A stretch of 44,682 nt of DNA from Candidatus Nanopelagicales bacterium (GTDB lineage: Bacteria; Actinomycetota; Actinomycetes; S36-B12). The first letter of the stretch is position 1. The number at the start of each line of letters is the position of its first letter. Both the position numbers and the translations under genes were made by a program. This document shows positions 36,049 through 44,682 of this stretch, in pieces. Below the pieces are notes generated by a model that saw only the letters and a list, made by a program, of their open reading frames with translations, was not told where the DNA came from and made no database searches. The stretch spans positions 83,773 through 128,454 of the forward strand of contig JAFMCP010000001.1 in the NCBI GenBank assembly GCA_017857705.1, read 5' to 3'.

Positions 36049-38268
36049 TTAGTTCAATGTACCTTCCCATAGGAATTCACATGATTCATTTTCACCTTCC
36101 AACATTACCGAACTGCCCCACGGCGCTGTCTCGATGAATCCTTTCAATACATGGCGACATGGTGCGCTGGAGGTTTGTGCGACAAATCGCAAAACACCAC
36201 AACCATTCTCTCGACCAGTCGAGAAGCGAGCAAACGAGTTTCGAGGCAAATTTTGTATTACTCGTTCGAGGTATCCCCCGATGTCACGGATCTCACGTTC
36301 TTGGGAAAAATTCTCATCCAACGAAAAATCAAGCAATATTCCTTGGGTAAAAGCTTCTTGGGAAAGATTCTGGGAAAGAATAAAAATGGGATCAATTCTC
36401 GTTGGAGTATGAAAAATCATTCGGCGAAGATGCGACTCTGCGATAGCACATTCGCTTTGAACGGATTTGGCCCATGGATCTAGCGACCCTTCGGAGATCT
36501 GCGATAGGAGAAGAAGCGTGCTTTCAGGAACTATTCCCAAAGCCTTTTCAACCCTAGAGGCCGTCAGCTTTTCACTAAAAGCGCTGGCAACAGCGTCATT
36601 CGTGGATTCCTGTATCGCTGCCATTCGGATTAGATCTGTCCGTCGAAGTTGCATGCCAAGTAACGCACCGGCCATGATCAATAGAAAGCCAGGAGCAATG
36701 AATTCGAGCGGAAAATTTTGCTGGATGAGCAGCCAGGATGCGCCAACTACTATCCATGCCCACCAAGTGCCAGCAGCCGAAATCGAAAGAAAGAGAACAA
36801 CGATCGCTTCCGAAGACCAATCTGTCCACGATGTCCCGGCCACCGACTGAGCACTTTCGTTCATCTCATAGATCACGAATGCACTCAGTGATCCCGCAAT
36901 TATCAAAAGGGTTCGGACTGGGCCCGTTCTGCTTTGTCGAATTGTAAAGATCACTATCACGCCATAAAGGGCAAGCGCAAAGACGTTATATAACGGTGAA
37001 ATGAACTGAGTCCACGTCAAACAAATACTGAGAAGCGAGAATAGGAACCACACACTCAGAATCGGAAGAACGAGTGGAAGGGTGGGATTTTCACGCGACA
37101 CGTTAATAGCTTTGCGACTTTTGCGGTTCTGAATTTCGCGAAAACGAATAGTTGATCCACCTGACGGGTGAGATTCAATGAGGATTTCCAGGTTATCACT
37201 TGACTTTAATAATGAGGACAAACCATATCCGAGCGAAGCCTCATTCGAGTTGAACCCAATTCCATTGTCTGAAATCACAAGGCAAAAATGACGTCCAGGG
37301 TCAACACGGATTACTAATTTAGTCATGTTCGAGTGACGTAAAGCGTTGATAATGCCTTCGCGTGCACTAGCGATCAACTCAGTGATTATCTGCCCGGGCG
37401 CAGGGGCGTCCAAGTTCCCCGACAATTGAACTTCAATCCCACGCTGCTCACATTCATCCAATAGATCCTGGAAGGAAGTGACAACGCCCTCAACATGCTG
37501 CGGCGGGATAAGCACCTCTGGATGAGAGACACTTGACAGTATCCGCGCCGACTCACGCGCCCTATCGCAAATCAAACGTCTACTCTCCACAGATTCTTTC
37601 AAGGAACCCCTGGAAATTGCCGTTAGTGTATTCAGCACACTCTCATGAATCGAACGCCTGAGTGACTCAACATAGGAATCTATTTCGAGGGTGGTTTTTA
37701 ATGACACCGTTTGCTGCAGTGATCCATCCTGCATGTCATCAATCTCATTTGCTCGTCGTAGCAACATTCGTTGCACGCTCGCTGCTCCGATACCCATTGA
37801 AATGGCATAGGCTGGATACAAAATCATAGAATTGAGGCCAAGATCATCGCGATTGAACAGCCCAAGTCCAATAAAAATACATATTTCGATGAAAACTATG
37901 CCGCCTACAACGATCCACTGCCAAGGATCGCGAATCATGATTGCTGCAGTACCGACAACTAAGTTAAACAAGGATGCCGCTAAAAACCATTCATTATTAT
38001 CGGGTCCAACCGAGTAAAATGCCATGATCGATGCACTGCTGAGAATTAATAGCAAGTTAAGCGCGATTGCAACTTCCAGAAGCCTGCTGATTCTTTTTGG
38101 GGCGCGAGATCTCAACAAAAGACCCACAAGGAAAATCCAAGACACCCAAGTGAATCCTAAAAATACATTCTCTATCAGTGGATCTCGGCCAGATGGCCAT
38201 AACGACGGATCAGACAGTAACCAAGCGCCCTGCCAGATCAACCCGAATGTGATGAGTCCACGCCTCAT
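36049..38268 (-). CDS. Membrane sensor histidine kinase with a second, degenerate module
   Basis: About 739 residues. Order: 5-6 membrane segments (about 5-165); a HisKA_3-like helix with RRSIHES (His208); an HATPase domain with an N-box-like segment EGIINALRHS (304-313), ISDNGIGF (Asp333) and GYGLSSLL; then a second set of 5-6 membrane segments (about 395-540). The C-terminal region (about 545-739) resembles a dimerisation helix pair plus an ATPase-like sheet, but lacks a clear acceptor His, N-box and DxG. It looks like a tandem duplication with a decayed second half. The ATG at 38268 is preferred; the frame is open to 38373, inside azlC. The stimulus is unknown. Confidence 0.85.
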   Translation of the reverse strand: MRRGLITFGLIWQGAWLLSDPSLWPSGRDPLIENVFLGFTWVSWIFLVGLLLRSRAPKRISRLLEVAIALNLLLILSSASIMAFYSVGPDNNEWFLAASLFNLVVGTAAIMIRDPWQWIVVGGIVFIEICIFIGLGLFNRDDLGLNSMILYPAYAISMGIGAASVQRMLLRRANEIDDMQDGSLQQTVSLKTTLEIDSYVESLRRSIHESVLNTLTAISRGSLKESVESRRLICDRARESARILSSVSHPEVLIPPQHVEGVVTSFQDLLDECEQRGIEVQLSGNLDAPAPGQIITELIASAREGIINALRHSNMTKLVIRVDPGRHFCLVISDNGIGFNSNEASLGYGLSSLLKSSDNLEILIESHPSGGSTIRFREIQNRKSRKAINVSRENPTLPLVLPILSVWFLFSLLSICLTWTQFISPLYNVFALALYGVIVIFTIRQSRTGPVRTLLIIAGSLSAFVIYEMNESAQSVAGTSWTDWSSEAIVVLFLSISAAGTWWAWIVVGASWLLIQQNFPLEFIAPGFLLIMAGALLGMQLRRTDLIRMAAIQESTNDAVASAFSEKLTASRVEKALGIVPESTLLLLSQISEGSLDPWAKSVQSECAIAESHLRRMIFHTPTRIDPIFILSQNLSQEAFTQGILLDFSLDENFSQEREIRDIGGYLERVIQNLPRNSFARFSTGRENGCGVLRFVAQTSSAPCRHVLKGFIETAPWGSSVMLEGENESCEFLWEGTLN

Positions 38269-38346
38269 CGATAGGTACGCTGATGGAATCACCCCGGTCA
38301 CGGCCGCTAGCCTGACACAATCATATTTAAGACCGTAAGGGGCAGC

Positions 38347-39081
38347 ATGGCTGGGAAACGTAGTGGTCGCCAAACCGCTGCTGACACACGCTCGATTGAC
38401 AGAAATGCACTGGGAATCGGGATAGCAACCGGGGCCTACGCCCTTTCATTTGGTGCAATTTCAGTTGCCAGCGGCCTCAGTGTTCTGCAAACCCAAACCC
38501 TCTCCCTTTTTATGTTCACGGGGGCTTCCCAGTTTGCCTTTGTCGGAGTGGTTGGCGCGGGAGGAGGTGCAGTCATTGCGATAGTTACAGCGCTGCTCCT
38601 TGGCGCTCGAAATAGCCTATATGCGTTATCAATGGGGCCAGTTTTGTCGTCGAAGAAAAAGGCCATCCCCCTAACCGCATTGTTAACAATTGATGAATCA
38701 ACTGCAATGGCTCTGAGATACAACGAATCTAAAAAGGCTTCCCGTCGAGCCTTTTTTGCGACCGGGATCAGCGTTTACGTGTTTTGGAATATTGGAACAG
38801 CATTCGGATCGCTAGGTGCCAGTGCACTTTCTGACCCGGGTGTCCTAGGACTAGATGCGGCTATTCCTGCGGGGTTCCTTGCCTTGCTGTGGCCACGCCT
38901 TACAGGTGGTTCTACCAGCGAGAATCGCAAAATGTGGGCATTAGCAATCACGAGCGCTGCCGTCGCCATAAGCCTAATTCCTTTTCTTCGTCCTGGTCTT
39001 CCCGTCCTCTTTAGCGCCCTAGTGGCCGTGGCCGCGAGCGTCCTATGGGGTAAAAAAAGCCGCCCGATTGAGAGGAACTAG
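38347..39081 (+). CDS. azlC: AzlC-type branched-chain amino acid exporter, large subunit
   Basis: A 244-residue membrane protein of the AzlC/BrnF family. The conserved start of the membrane part, GIATGAYALSFGAISVASGLSV, is followed by TGASQFAFVGVVGAGGGAV and LLGARNSLYALSMGP, then TIDESTAMAL; these are the family signatures. With AzlD it exports branched-chain and related amino acids. AAGGGG (38337-38342) lies just before the ATG. It is divergent from the histidine kinase gene, the 78 bases between them probably holding both promoters, and 3 bases before azlD. Confidence 0.93.
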   Translation: MAGKRSGRQTAADTRSIDRNALGIGIATGAYALSFGAISVASGLSVLQTQTLSLFMFTGASQFAFVGVVGAGGGAVIAIVTALLLGARNSLYALSMGPVLSSKKKAIPLTALLTIDESTAMALRYNESKKASRRAFFATGISVYVFWNIGTAFGSLGASALSDPGVLGLDAAIPAGFLALLWPRLTGGSTSENRKMWALAITSAAVAISLIPFLRPGLPVLFSALVAVAASVLWGKKSRPIERN

Positions 39082-39084
39082 ACC

Positions 39085-39393
39085 ATGTGGGCCAGCATTC
39101 TGGTGGCTTCGTTTGGCACCTACATTGAGAAGCTGATCGGATACATGCTGCCCCATCGCATGCTGGAACGTGAATCAATTCGACGAATGACCGGACTACT
39201 ACCCATTTCGCTACTAGCAGCACTTGTCGCAGTACAAACATTCGCACTGAATCAGACTCTGGTGATCGATGCGCGAGTATTTGGCCTTGGTGTAGCGGTC
39301 GTGGCTCTAATGCTCCGAGCTCCATTCCTCGTTGTAATAATTGTTGCAGCGACTAGTACAGCAATTGTTCGCTGGCTAGGCTGGTTACCGTAA
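39085..39393 (+). CDS. azlD: AzlD-type branched-chain amino acid exporter, small subunit
   Basis: A 102-residue protein with about four membrane segments, typical of AzlD/BrnE: GTYIEKLIGYMLPHRMLE near the start, LPISLLAALVAVQTF, then DARVFGLGVAVVALMLRAPFLVVIIVAA. It forms the transporter with AzlC. Its TAA stop shares a base with the ATG of the next gene, so three genes form one unit. Confidence 0.92.
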   Translation: MWASILVASFGTYIEKLIGYMLPHRMLERESIRRMTGLLPISLLAALVAVQTFALNQTLVIDARVFGLGVAVVALMLRAPFLVVIIVAATSTAIVRWLGWLP

Positions 39394-39926
39394 TGGGTGA
39401 ACCAATATTTCGGAAACCGATTTTTGGATTCGTATGGCGCTATTCGGAGACGGATCCCCAACGCCTGCAACGCGTGGGTCGACGAGGTTTTTTGAGGTTA
39501 GCCGTACTGGTACCAATTACTTTATTGCTATTTTCACTTCTCGCAATCAGCATTGTTTATGCAACAACAGGAATCTCACTGAGTGAAGCAACAATCATCG
39601 GGTTTTTTCTCGCAAGCGCTACTGTTCTCGTGCTCCGTGGCTGGATGCTTGGCACCTTTGTTAACGGCAATGGATTTAAAATTGTTACCTTGCTCAACAC
39701 TTTTTCAGGACAGTGGAAACACCACTACGAAGTGGAGGCAAAGCCAACCACTTGGAAAATTGTAGGTGTTCCTATAGGTGTCTCGAGCCAAAGGGTCGTT
39801 GTGATTTCAAACGACGAAAGGCAAATCGGAACTCATATATATATCGGCAGTGTCGACGGAATCTTCAGCCGAGAAAAGTTCGACATACTTTTTCGGCTAC
39901 TTCAACGGTGGAGCACTCCGGAATAA
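39393..39926 (+). CDS. Membrane protein of unknown function, coupled to azlD
   Basis: A 177-residue protein. A basic N-terminal part of 30 residues is followed by two membrane helices (about 33-55 and 62-85) forming a hairpin. A soluble C-terminal half has alternating beta-strand pattern (HHYEVEAKPTTWKIVGVPIG, RVVVISND, GTHIYIGS), which could be a PH-like or beta-barrel domain. I recognise no family. It begins at TAATG, the overlapping stop/start with azlD, so it is translated with the exporter genes. Its last 30 bases overlap the 3' end of the opposite-strand gene at 39897. Confidence 0.75.
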   Translation: MGEPIFRKPIFGFVWRYSETDPQRLQRVGRRGFLRLAVLVPITLLLFSLLAISIVYATTGISLSEATIIGFFLASATVLVLRGWMLGTFVNGNGFKIVTLLNTFSGQWKHHYEVEAKPTTWKIVGVPIGVSSQRVVVISNDERQIGTHIYIGSVDGIFSREKFDILFRLLQRWSTPE

Positions 39927-40346
39927 ATGCGCCGCCTCACGCATTGAAGCACGAGCAGCCTTACGGTCCCGTGATTCGTCATAGGCCAATGCAAGCAGGT
40001 AACACTTCACCCAGTCATCCGGATCATGGGATTGGGCGATAGATTCAAATCGAGCATCAGCTGCTGCAAGCACGCTCCGTCCGGATTCTTCCTTTGGTAA
40101 ATCGTCAGCTGGCAACTGCCCAGATTCCGCAAGTTGACGCCCCATTTTCTGCATAGTGAATCCAAATCGAATTTCGCGAGCAATTAAATAAAGGCCTAAA
40201 CCTGGCACGATCACAACCGCCACAGCAAACAAAGTGAGAACCGGGTTGCCCTCTTGAATCAGAAGTCGCGCGCGATCTATGGCAAAAATGAAATAAACGA
40301 CGCAAATCGCCGTAAAAATCACGACCCAAAGTTTGGGGCTTTTCAT
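39897..40346 (-). CDS. Conserved actinobacterial membrane protein of unknown function
   Basis: About 149 residues: two membrane helices (about 7-23 and 37-57), then a soluble helical part with LPADDLP near residue 80 and SHDPDDWVKCYLLALAYDESRDRKAARASMREAAHLF, which looks like one or two TPR-type helix pairs. I recall proteins of this layout encoded beside dapB in other actinobacteria, without known function. The ATG at 40346 (MKSPKLW) matches that family start; a GTG at 40358 is the alternative. It starts within about 20 bases of the dapB stop and is likely co-transcribed with it. Confidence 0.75.
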   Translation of the reverse strand: MKSPKLWVVIFTAICVVYFIFAIDRARLLIQEGNPVLTLFAVAVVIVPGLGLYLIAREIRFGFTMQKMGRQLAESGQLPADDLPKEESGRSVLAAADARFESIAQSHDPDDWVKCYLLALAYDESRDRKAARASMREAAHLFRSAPPLK

Positions 40347-40362
40347 GCGCGCGAGCACTTTC

Positions 40363-41115
40363 TCACTTTCCTAACGGCAAGACATTTTCCAGACCCACCA
40401 CAACACCGTCAATGTGGTTAATTTCCTTTATGGCGATAAGAACGCCTTGCATGAATGACTCCCGGTTGAGTGAATCATGTTTAATCGCGAGTGTTTCCCC
40501 AACCCCGCCAAAGACGACTTCCTGATGCGCCACCAATCCACGTAATCGAACGGAGTGAATGGGGACACCATCGACGAGTGCTCCACGGGCGTCTCTATCT
40601 TCGGCCTGAGTGGCATCAGGACCTGGCTCCAAACTTTGTCGAGCGGCTGCAATTACTTCGGCCGTGAACCGCGATGTACCTGAGGGTGCATCTACCTTCT
40701 CAGGGTGATGCGATTCAATAATTTCCACGGATTCAAAATAGGGCGCAGCAATACCTGCAAAGGCGATCATTAGAACTGCACCCATGCTGAAATTGGGAGC
40801 AATTAACACCCGAGAATTCGCACGCTGACTTGCCCACAGTGAAACCGTTTGAATTCTTTCGGGAGTGAATCCTGAGGTTCCAACAACAGCATCGATTCCG
40901 TGCTTGATACAAAAAGCAAGATTGTCCATGACGACGTGTGGATTCGTGAAATCAACGACCACCTCACAACGAGTCCTCGTTAACTCCTCTAGCGAATCTT
41001 CAACGTCGATGGCCGCAACTAACTCACATTCGGCGTCTGCCTGCACGGCTGCAACGACACTGGCGCCCATTTTCCCATGCGCACCCACTACACCTACGCG
41101 GATCACTTTGCCCAT
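40363..41115 (-). CDS. dapB: 4-hydroxy-tetrahydrodipicolinate reductase
   Basis: A 250-residue NAD(P)H enzyme acting directly after DapA in lysine/diaminopimelate synthesis. The dinucleotide site GVVGAHGKMG (8-17) and the catalytic block ESHHPEKVDAPSGT (134-147), with His136/His137 and Lys140, are intact. PNFSMGAVLM is also typical. It lies 11 bases behind the M16 peptidase gene, the usual actinobacterial order. Confidence 0.96.
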   Translation of the reverse strand: MGKVIRVGVVGAHGKMGASVVAAVQADAECELVAAIDVEDSLEELTRTRCEVVVDFTNPHVVMDNLAFCIKHGIDAVVGTSGFTPERIQTVSLWASQRANSRVLIAPNFSMGAVLMIAFAGIAAPYFESVEIIESHHPEKVDAPSGTSRFTAEVIAAARQSLEPGPDATQAEDRDARGALVDGVPIHSVRLRGLVAHQEVVFGGVGETLAIKHDSLNRESFMQGVLIAIKEINHIDGVVVGLENVLPLGK

Positions 41116-41126
41116 CGTTGACCTTT

Positions 41127-42464
41127 CTACGTGCGCAGATTCGCAAGTGGTGTCACAAATCCCTTGTGAACTGGCACCTTTTTGTAAGGACCTATGATAC
41201 TCATTGCTAATGGATTCGTAAGAAATTCTTGTGCCAATGCATTCACATCTGCCGAATCGACTTTGTCCACGCTGCTGAGTACCTCTTGAACGGGAAGCAA
41301 CTCTTCGTCATAGAGTTCCGCTTTTGCAATTCGACTCATGCGGGCACCAGTATCCTCTTGACCGAGAACCGTTCCACCCTTAACTTGGCCTTTGGCTCTT
41401 TGCAGTTCGATTGGCGTCACACCCGTTTGTACCAACTCGGAGAGTTCTGATTGACAGACTTCCAGAACTTGATCCAACTTTGTGGGGATACATCCAGCGT
41501 ATATTCCGAAGATTCCTGAGTCGCGAAAGCTCTGCGAATAGGCATACACAGAGTATGCAAGTCCACGCTGCTCACGCACAGCTTGAAACAGGCGGGAACT
41601 CATGCCCCCTCCAAGAATTGTAGAAAGAATTGCACCGGAAAAGCGTCGATCATCACCCCTCACAAGTCCGTGTGTCCCCATTACGACATGCGCCTGTTCG
41701 GTTTTGCGCGTATCTAATGAACTAGTCGCTCCGCTAACTTTTTGCTTGGCGATCGAGTAATCACGCTGACTGCTAGAACGACCAAGGTGCGTGTTTGGGC
41801 TTGCGTCAAGAGCCTTCTCAACAAGTCGAACCGCTCGCGCATGATCGACATCGCCTGCAATCGCAACAACTAAGGATTCAGGTTGGTAAAACTTGGCATA
41901 GAAGTTTACGATCGAGCGACGGGTTATTCCCAAAATGGTGTGTGCGGTTCCCAAGATAGGACGCCCAAGTGCGGTATCACCAAAAAGGGTTCTTGCGAAT
42001 TGATCATGGACCAGATCGCTTGGGTCATCGTCGACCATGGCGATCTCTTCAAGAATAACTCCCCGTTCCGCTTCAATGTCTTCACTCCGCAGTTGCGCGT
42101 CGGATACAACATCACACAACACATCAATGGCAAGTGGCAGGTCTGCCGCTAAAACCTTGACGTAATAACAGGTGTGTTCCTTGCTTGTGAAGGCGTTAAT
42201 GTCGCCACCCACGGACTCAATTGAAGCTGAAATATCTAGCGCTGATCTCTTTGTCGTCCCCTTGAAAAGCAAGTGTTCAAGATAATGAGCCGCACCCGTA
42301 TGGGAACCTTTTTCATCACGTGAACCTGCATCAACCCAAATTCCGATACTGGCCGAGTGCACGCCGGGCACCTTCTCAGTAATGACCCGAACTCCGCTGG
42401 GAAGGATGGATCGACGAACTATCGATCCATCCGTCCCTGTCAGCAGAGTTTTAGTTTTTGCCAT
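41127..42464 (-). CDS. M16-family zinc metallopeptidase
   Basis: A 445-residue peptidase with the inverted zinc motif HYLEH (60-64, H-x2-E-H) followed by the distant Glu expected in the EDIEAERGVILEEI segment. The C-terminal half is the paired M16 domain without a zinc motif (GLAYSVYAYSQSF). These enzymes (mitochondrial processing peptidase/PqqL type) cut peptides inside a clamshell; in bacteria beside pnp the substrate is usually unknown. Start and pnp stop overlap by one base (42464), so it is translationally coupled to pnp. Confidence 0.93.
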   Translation of the reverse strand: MAKTKTLLTGTDGSIVRRSILPSGVRVITEKVPGVHSASIGIWVDAGSRDEKGSHTGAAHYLEHLLFKGTTKRSALDISASIESVGGDINAFTSKEHTCYYVKVLAADLPLAIDVLCDVVSDAQLRSEDIEAERGVILEEIAMVDDDPSDLVHDQFARTLFGDTALGRPILGTAHTILGITRRSIVNFYAKFYQPESLVVAIAGDVDHARAVRLVEKALDASPNTHLGRSSSQRDYSIAKQKVSGATSSLDTRKTEQAHVVMGTHGLVRGDDRRFSGAILSTILGGGMSSRLFQAVREQRGLAYSVYAYSQSFRDSGIFGIYAGCIPTKLDQVLEVCQSELSELVQTGVTPIELQRAKGQVKGGTVLGQEDTGARMSRIAKAELYDEELLPVQEVLSSVDKVDSADVNALAQEFLTNPLAMSIIGPYKKVPVHKGFVTPLANLRT

Positions 42465-44659
42465 TATTCCGCCGTAACGTCACCTTCAGCGGCAACTACG
42501 ATGAGCGACAGTTTTCCTCGAGGATCAATTTCCTTGATTTCAACCTGAATTTTGTCACCCACCTTGAGGACTTCTTCTACATTTTCGATGCGTCCCTTGC
42601 CAGCAAATTTCTTAACTTCGGAAATGTGCAGCAGTCCATCTTTACCAGGAACCAAGGAGATGAAAGCCCCAAAGGCCGCCGTTTTAACAACGGTTCCCAA
42701 GTAGCGCTCGCCAACCTCAGGCATTGTCGGATTTGCGATTTGATTAATCGCATTCCGAGCAGCCTCTGCCGAAGGTCCGTCTACCGCGCCAATATAGATG
42801 GTGCCATCGTCCTCGATGGTGATGTCCGCACCTGTCTCTTCTTGGATCTGATTGATGATCTTGCCCTTCGGCCCAATGACCTCACCGATCTTGTCAACAG
42901 GAACCTTCACCGAAATGACACGAGGTGCGGTCGCTGCCATTTCATCAGCAACATCAATTGCTTCATTCATAACGTCCAAGATGGTGAAGCGAGCATCGCG
43001 AGCCTGCGTCAGTGCGCCCTTGAGAACATCTGCTGGAATACCGTCAAGCTTCGTATCTAACTGCAATGCCGTGACAAAGTTCCGAGTGCCCGCAACCTTG
43101 AAGTCCATGTCTCCGAAAGCATCTTCAGCACCCAAAATGTCAGTGAGAGCCACGTACTTTTGTTTGCCGTCAACCACGCCTGAAATCAGTCCCATCGCAA
43201 TACCTGCAACAGGGGCCTTTAGTGGCACACCTGCATTGAGCAGAGACATCGTCGAGGCGCAGACCGAACCCATTGAAGTGGACCCATTAGATCCCAGTGC
43301 TTCAGAGACCTGGCGAATCGCGTATGGAAACTCCTCGCGGGTTGGGAGCACTGGAACCAGTGCACGCTCAGCGAGCGCACCATGGCCGATTTCCCTGCGC
43401 TTGGGCGAACCGACTCGGCCTGTCTCACCAGTTGAATAAGGTGGGAAGTTGTAGTTGTGCATGTAGCGCTTGCGACTCTCTGGATTGAGAGTGTCGAGTT
43501 GCTGTTCCATACGGAGCATATTGAGCGTGGTGATTCCAAGAATTTGGGTTTCACCGCGTTCGAACAACGCGGATCCATGAACACGGGGAATCACATCAAC
43601 TTCTGCAGAGAGCGTCCGAATGTCAGCCAACCCACGGCCATCAATGCGGACACCGTCAGTCAACACTCTCTGACGCACCGAATTCTTGGTGACCGAACGA
43701 AGTGCTGCACTCAGTTCCTTCTCGCGTCCCTCAAATTGGGCGCCCAAGGCTGCCATAACATCGGCTTTAATCTCGTCAAGACGGTCCTCACGCTCCGCTT
43801 TCGAAAGGATTGTAAGAGCCTGTGAAACTGAATTGCCTGCGATTTCCTCTACTGCTGAATATGCATCATCTTGGTATTCCAGGAAGACAGGGAAATCAGC
43901 GATTGGCTTAGCCGCAGTCTTTGCAAGTTCGCTTTGAGCCTCACACAATGCTTTGATGAATTTTTTCGAAGCATCAAGGCCTTCTGCAACAACTTCCTCG
44001 GTTGGGGCAGTTGCTCCGCCCGCCACGAGTTCAATGGTGCGTTCCGTCGCTTCAGCTTCCACCATCATGATTGCGACGTCATCACCGGCAATGCGCCCAG
44101 CAACGACCATGTCAAAAACTGCTTCTCCGAGCTGCTCATGTGTAGGGAATGCCACCCATTGACCATTGATCAGTGCCACGCGGACACCACCAATTGGCCC
44201 ACTAAACGGCAACCCACTGAGTTGGGTTGATGCCGAAGCCGCATTGATAGCCAGCACGTCGTAGAGATCCTTTGGATTCAAAGACATGACCGTAACAACC
44301 ACCTGCACTTCATTCCTCAAGCCCTTTTTAAAAGTTGGGCGAAGTGGGCGGTCAATCAATCGACAGGTTAAAATTGCATCCTCGCTGGGGCGACCTTCTC
44401 GACGGAAAAATGAACCTGGGATTCGTCCCACAGAATACATCCGCTCTTCAACGTCAACGGTGAGTGGAAAGAAATCGAATTGATCCTTTGGCTGCTTGCC
44501 AGCAGTTGTCGCGCTGAGCAGCATTGTGTCTTCATCCATATATGCGCAAACAGATCCTGCGGCTTGCCGGGCAAAGCGCCCAGTTTCAAATCGAATTGTT
44601 CTCGTACCAAATGAGCCGTTATCAATTACGGCACTTACAGATGCAATATTTGACTGCAT
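42464..44659 (-). CDS. pnp: Polyribonucleotide nucleotidyltransferase (PNPase)
   Basis: A 731-residue phosphorolytic 3'-5' exoribonuclease. Two RNase PH domains (about 10-150 and 320-550) are joined by the helical PNPase domain. [25 protein letters not shown] and [24 protein letters not shown] mark the RNA and active-site regions. A KH domain ([18 protein letters not shown], about 590-645) and an S1 domain ([29 protein letters not shown], about 655-725) follow. The start has AAGGAG (44668-44673) 8 bases upstream. It is complete in the window and begins the pnp-M16-dapB unit; only 23 bases lie beyond it. Confidence 0.97.
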   Translation of the reverse strand: MQSNIASVSAVIDNGSFGTRTIRFETGRFARQAAGSVCAYMDEDTMLLSATTAGKQPKDQFDFFPLTVDVEERMYSVGRIPGSFFRREGRPSEDAILTCRLIDRPLRPTFKKGLRNEVQVVVTVMSLNPKDLYDVLAINAASASTQLSGLPFSGPIGGVRVALINGQWVAFPTHEQLGEAVFDMVVAGRIAGDDVAIMMVEAEATERTIELVAGGATAPTEEVVAEGLDASKKFIKALCEAQSELAKTAAKPIADFPVFLEYQDDAYSAVEEIAGNSVSQALTILSKAEREDRLDEIKADVMAALGAQFEGREKELSAALRSVTKNSVRQRVLTDGVRIDGRGLADIRTLSAEVDVIPRVHGSALFERGETQILGITTLNMLRMEQQLDTLNPESRKRYMHNYNFPPYSTGETGRVGSPKRREIGHGALAERALVPVLPTREEFPYAIRQVSEALGSNGSTSMGSVCASTMSLLNAGVPLKAPVAGIAMGLISGVVDGKQKYVALTDILGAEDAFGDMDFKVAGTRNFVTALQLDTKLDGIPADVLKGALTQARDARFTILDVMNEAIDVADEMAATAPRVISVKVPVDKIGEVIGPKGKIINQIQEETGADITIEDDGTIYIGAVDGPSAEAARNAINQIANPTMPEVGERYLGTVVKTAAFGAFISLVPGKDGLLHISEVKKFAGKGRIENVEEVLKVGDKIQVEIKEIDPRGKLSLIVVAAEGDVTAE

Positions 44660-44682
44660 TGGGGTGTCTCCTTACATTGGTT

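Noticed and set aside
1-44682. CRISPR array, tRNA or rRNA genes, prophage or toxin-antitoxin pair
   Set aside because: No regularly spaced repeats, tRNA-like cloverleaf sequences, rRNA segments, phage genes or toxin-antitoxin pairs were recognised on either strand.

Overview
This window looks like a core chromosome segment of an actinobacterium (class Actinomycetia) with a G+C content near one half, judged by eye. That is lower than in most soil actinomycetes and would fit a planktonic lineage, but I cannot name the genus. The lineage call rests on gene order. The blocks pnp / M16 peptidase / dapB, thyX / dapA / RNase J / ftsK / rimO / pgsA / cinA / clgR-like / DUF3046 / recA / recX / miaB / miaA / dapF / hflX / lexA / nrdR / nrdJ form the familiar actinobacterial series. 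Actinobacteria-specific control signals also appear: SOS boxes of the TCGAAC-N4-GTTCGA type and a RecA-NDp (PafBC-type) promoter before recA.

Layout. Positions 1-5560 are accessory: the tail of an unknown gene, an SGNH esterase, a UPF0104 membrane protein, a glyoxalase-like protein, an AI-2E family exporter, a lipoprotein, and a gene-poor 660 bp stretch holding a decayed IS3-type transposase fragment. Positions 5558-11234 form a DNA-damage and dNTP-supply block: nrdR-nrdJ (B12-dependent ribonucleotide reductase), a secreted SGNH protein, a LysM membrane protein and lexA. The LysM gene and lexA diverge from a short region with one SOS box each. Positions 11268-23863 (mostly minus strand) carry dinG-like helicase, hflX, dapF, a GT4 glycosyltransferase with a divergent MshB-like deacetylase, miaA, miaB, an MMPL transporter, recX and recA. 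Positions 24046-33812 carry an MFS transporter, DUF3046, a ClgR-like regulator, cinA, pgsA, rimO, ftsK, rnj and dapA. thyX follows at 33852. Positions 34634-39926 look like an accessory insertion: GNAT acetyltransferase, a NarL-type response regulator, an unusual double-module histidine kinase, azlCD and an unknown membrane protein. Positions 39897-44659 return to the core with a conserved actinobacterial membrane protein, dapB, an M16 peptidase and pnp.

How it fits together. Three systems share the window. The first is DNA damage and replication supply (lexA, recA, recX, dinG-like, nrdRJ, thyX, and the LysM protein as a likely division brake). The second is lysine/peptidoglycan precursor synthesis (dapA, dapB, dapF) with division and envelope genes (ftsK, pgsA). 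The third is RNA modification and decay (miaA, miaB, rimO, rnj, pnp, hflX). No rRNA, tRNA, CRISPR array, prophage or intact insertion sequence was seen. The most interesting points are the layered damage control of recA (distal SOS box inside the preceding gene, proximal RecA-NDp promoter, near-palindromic leader), the SOS-facing LysM-SGNH gene pair, and the double-module sensor kinase beside azlCD.
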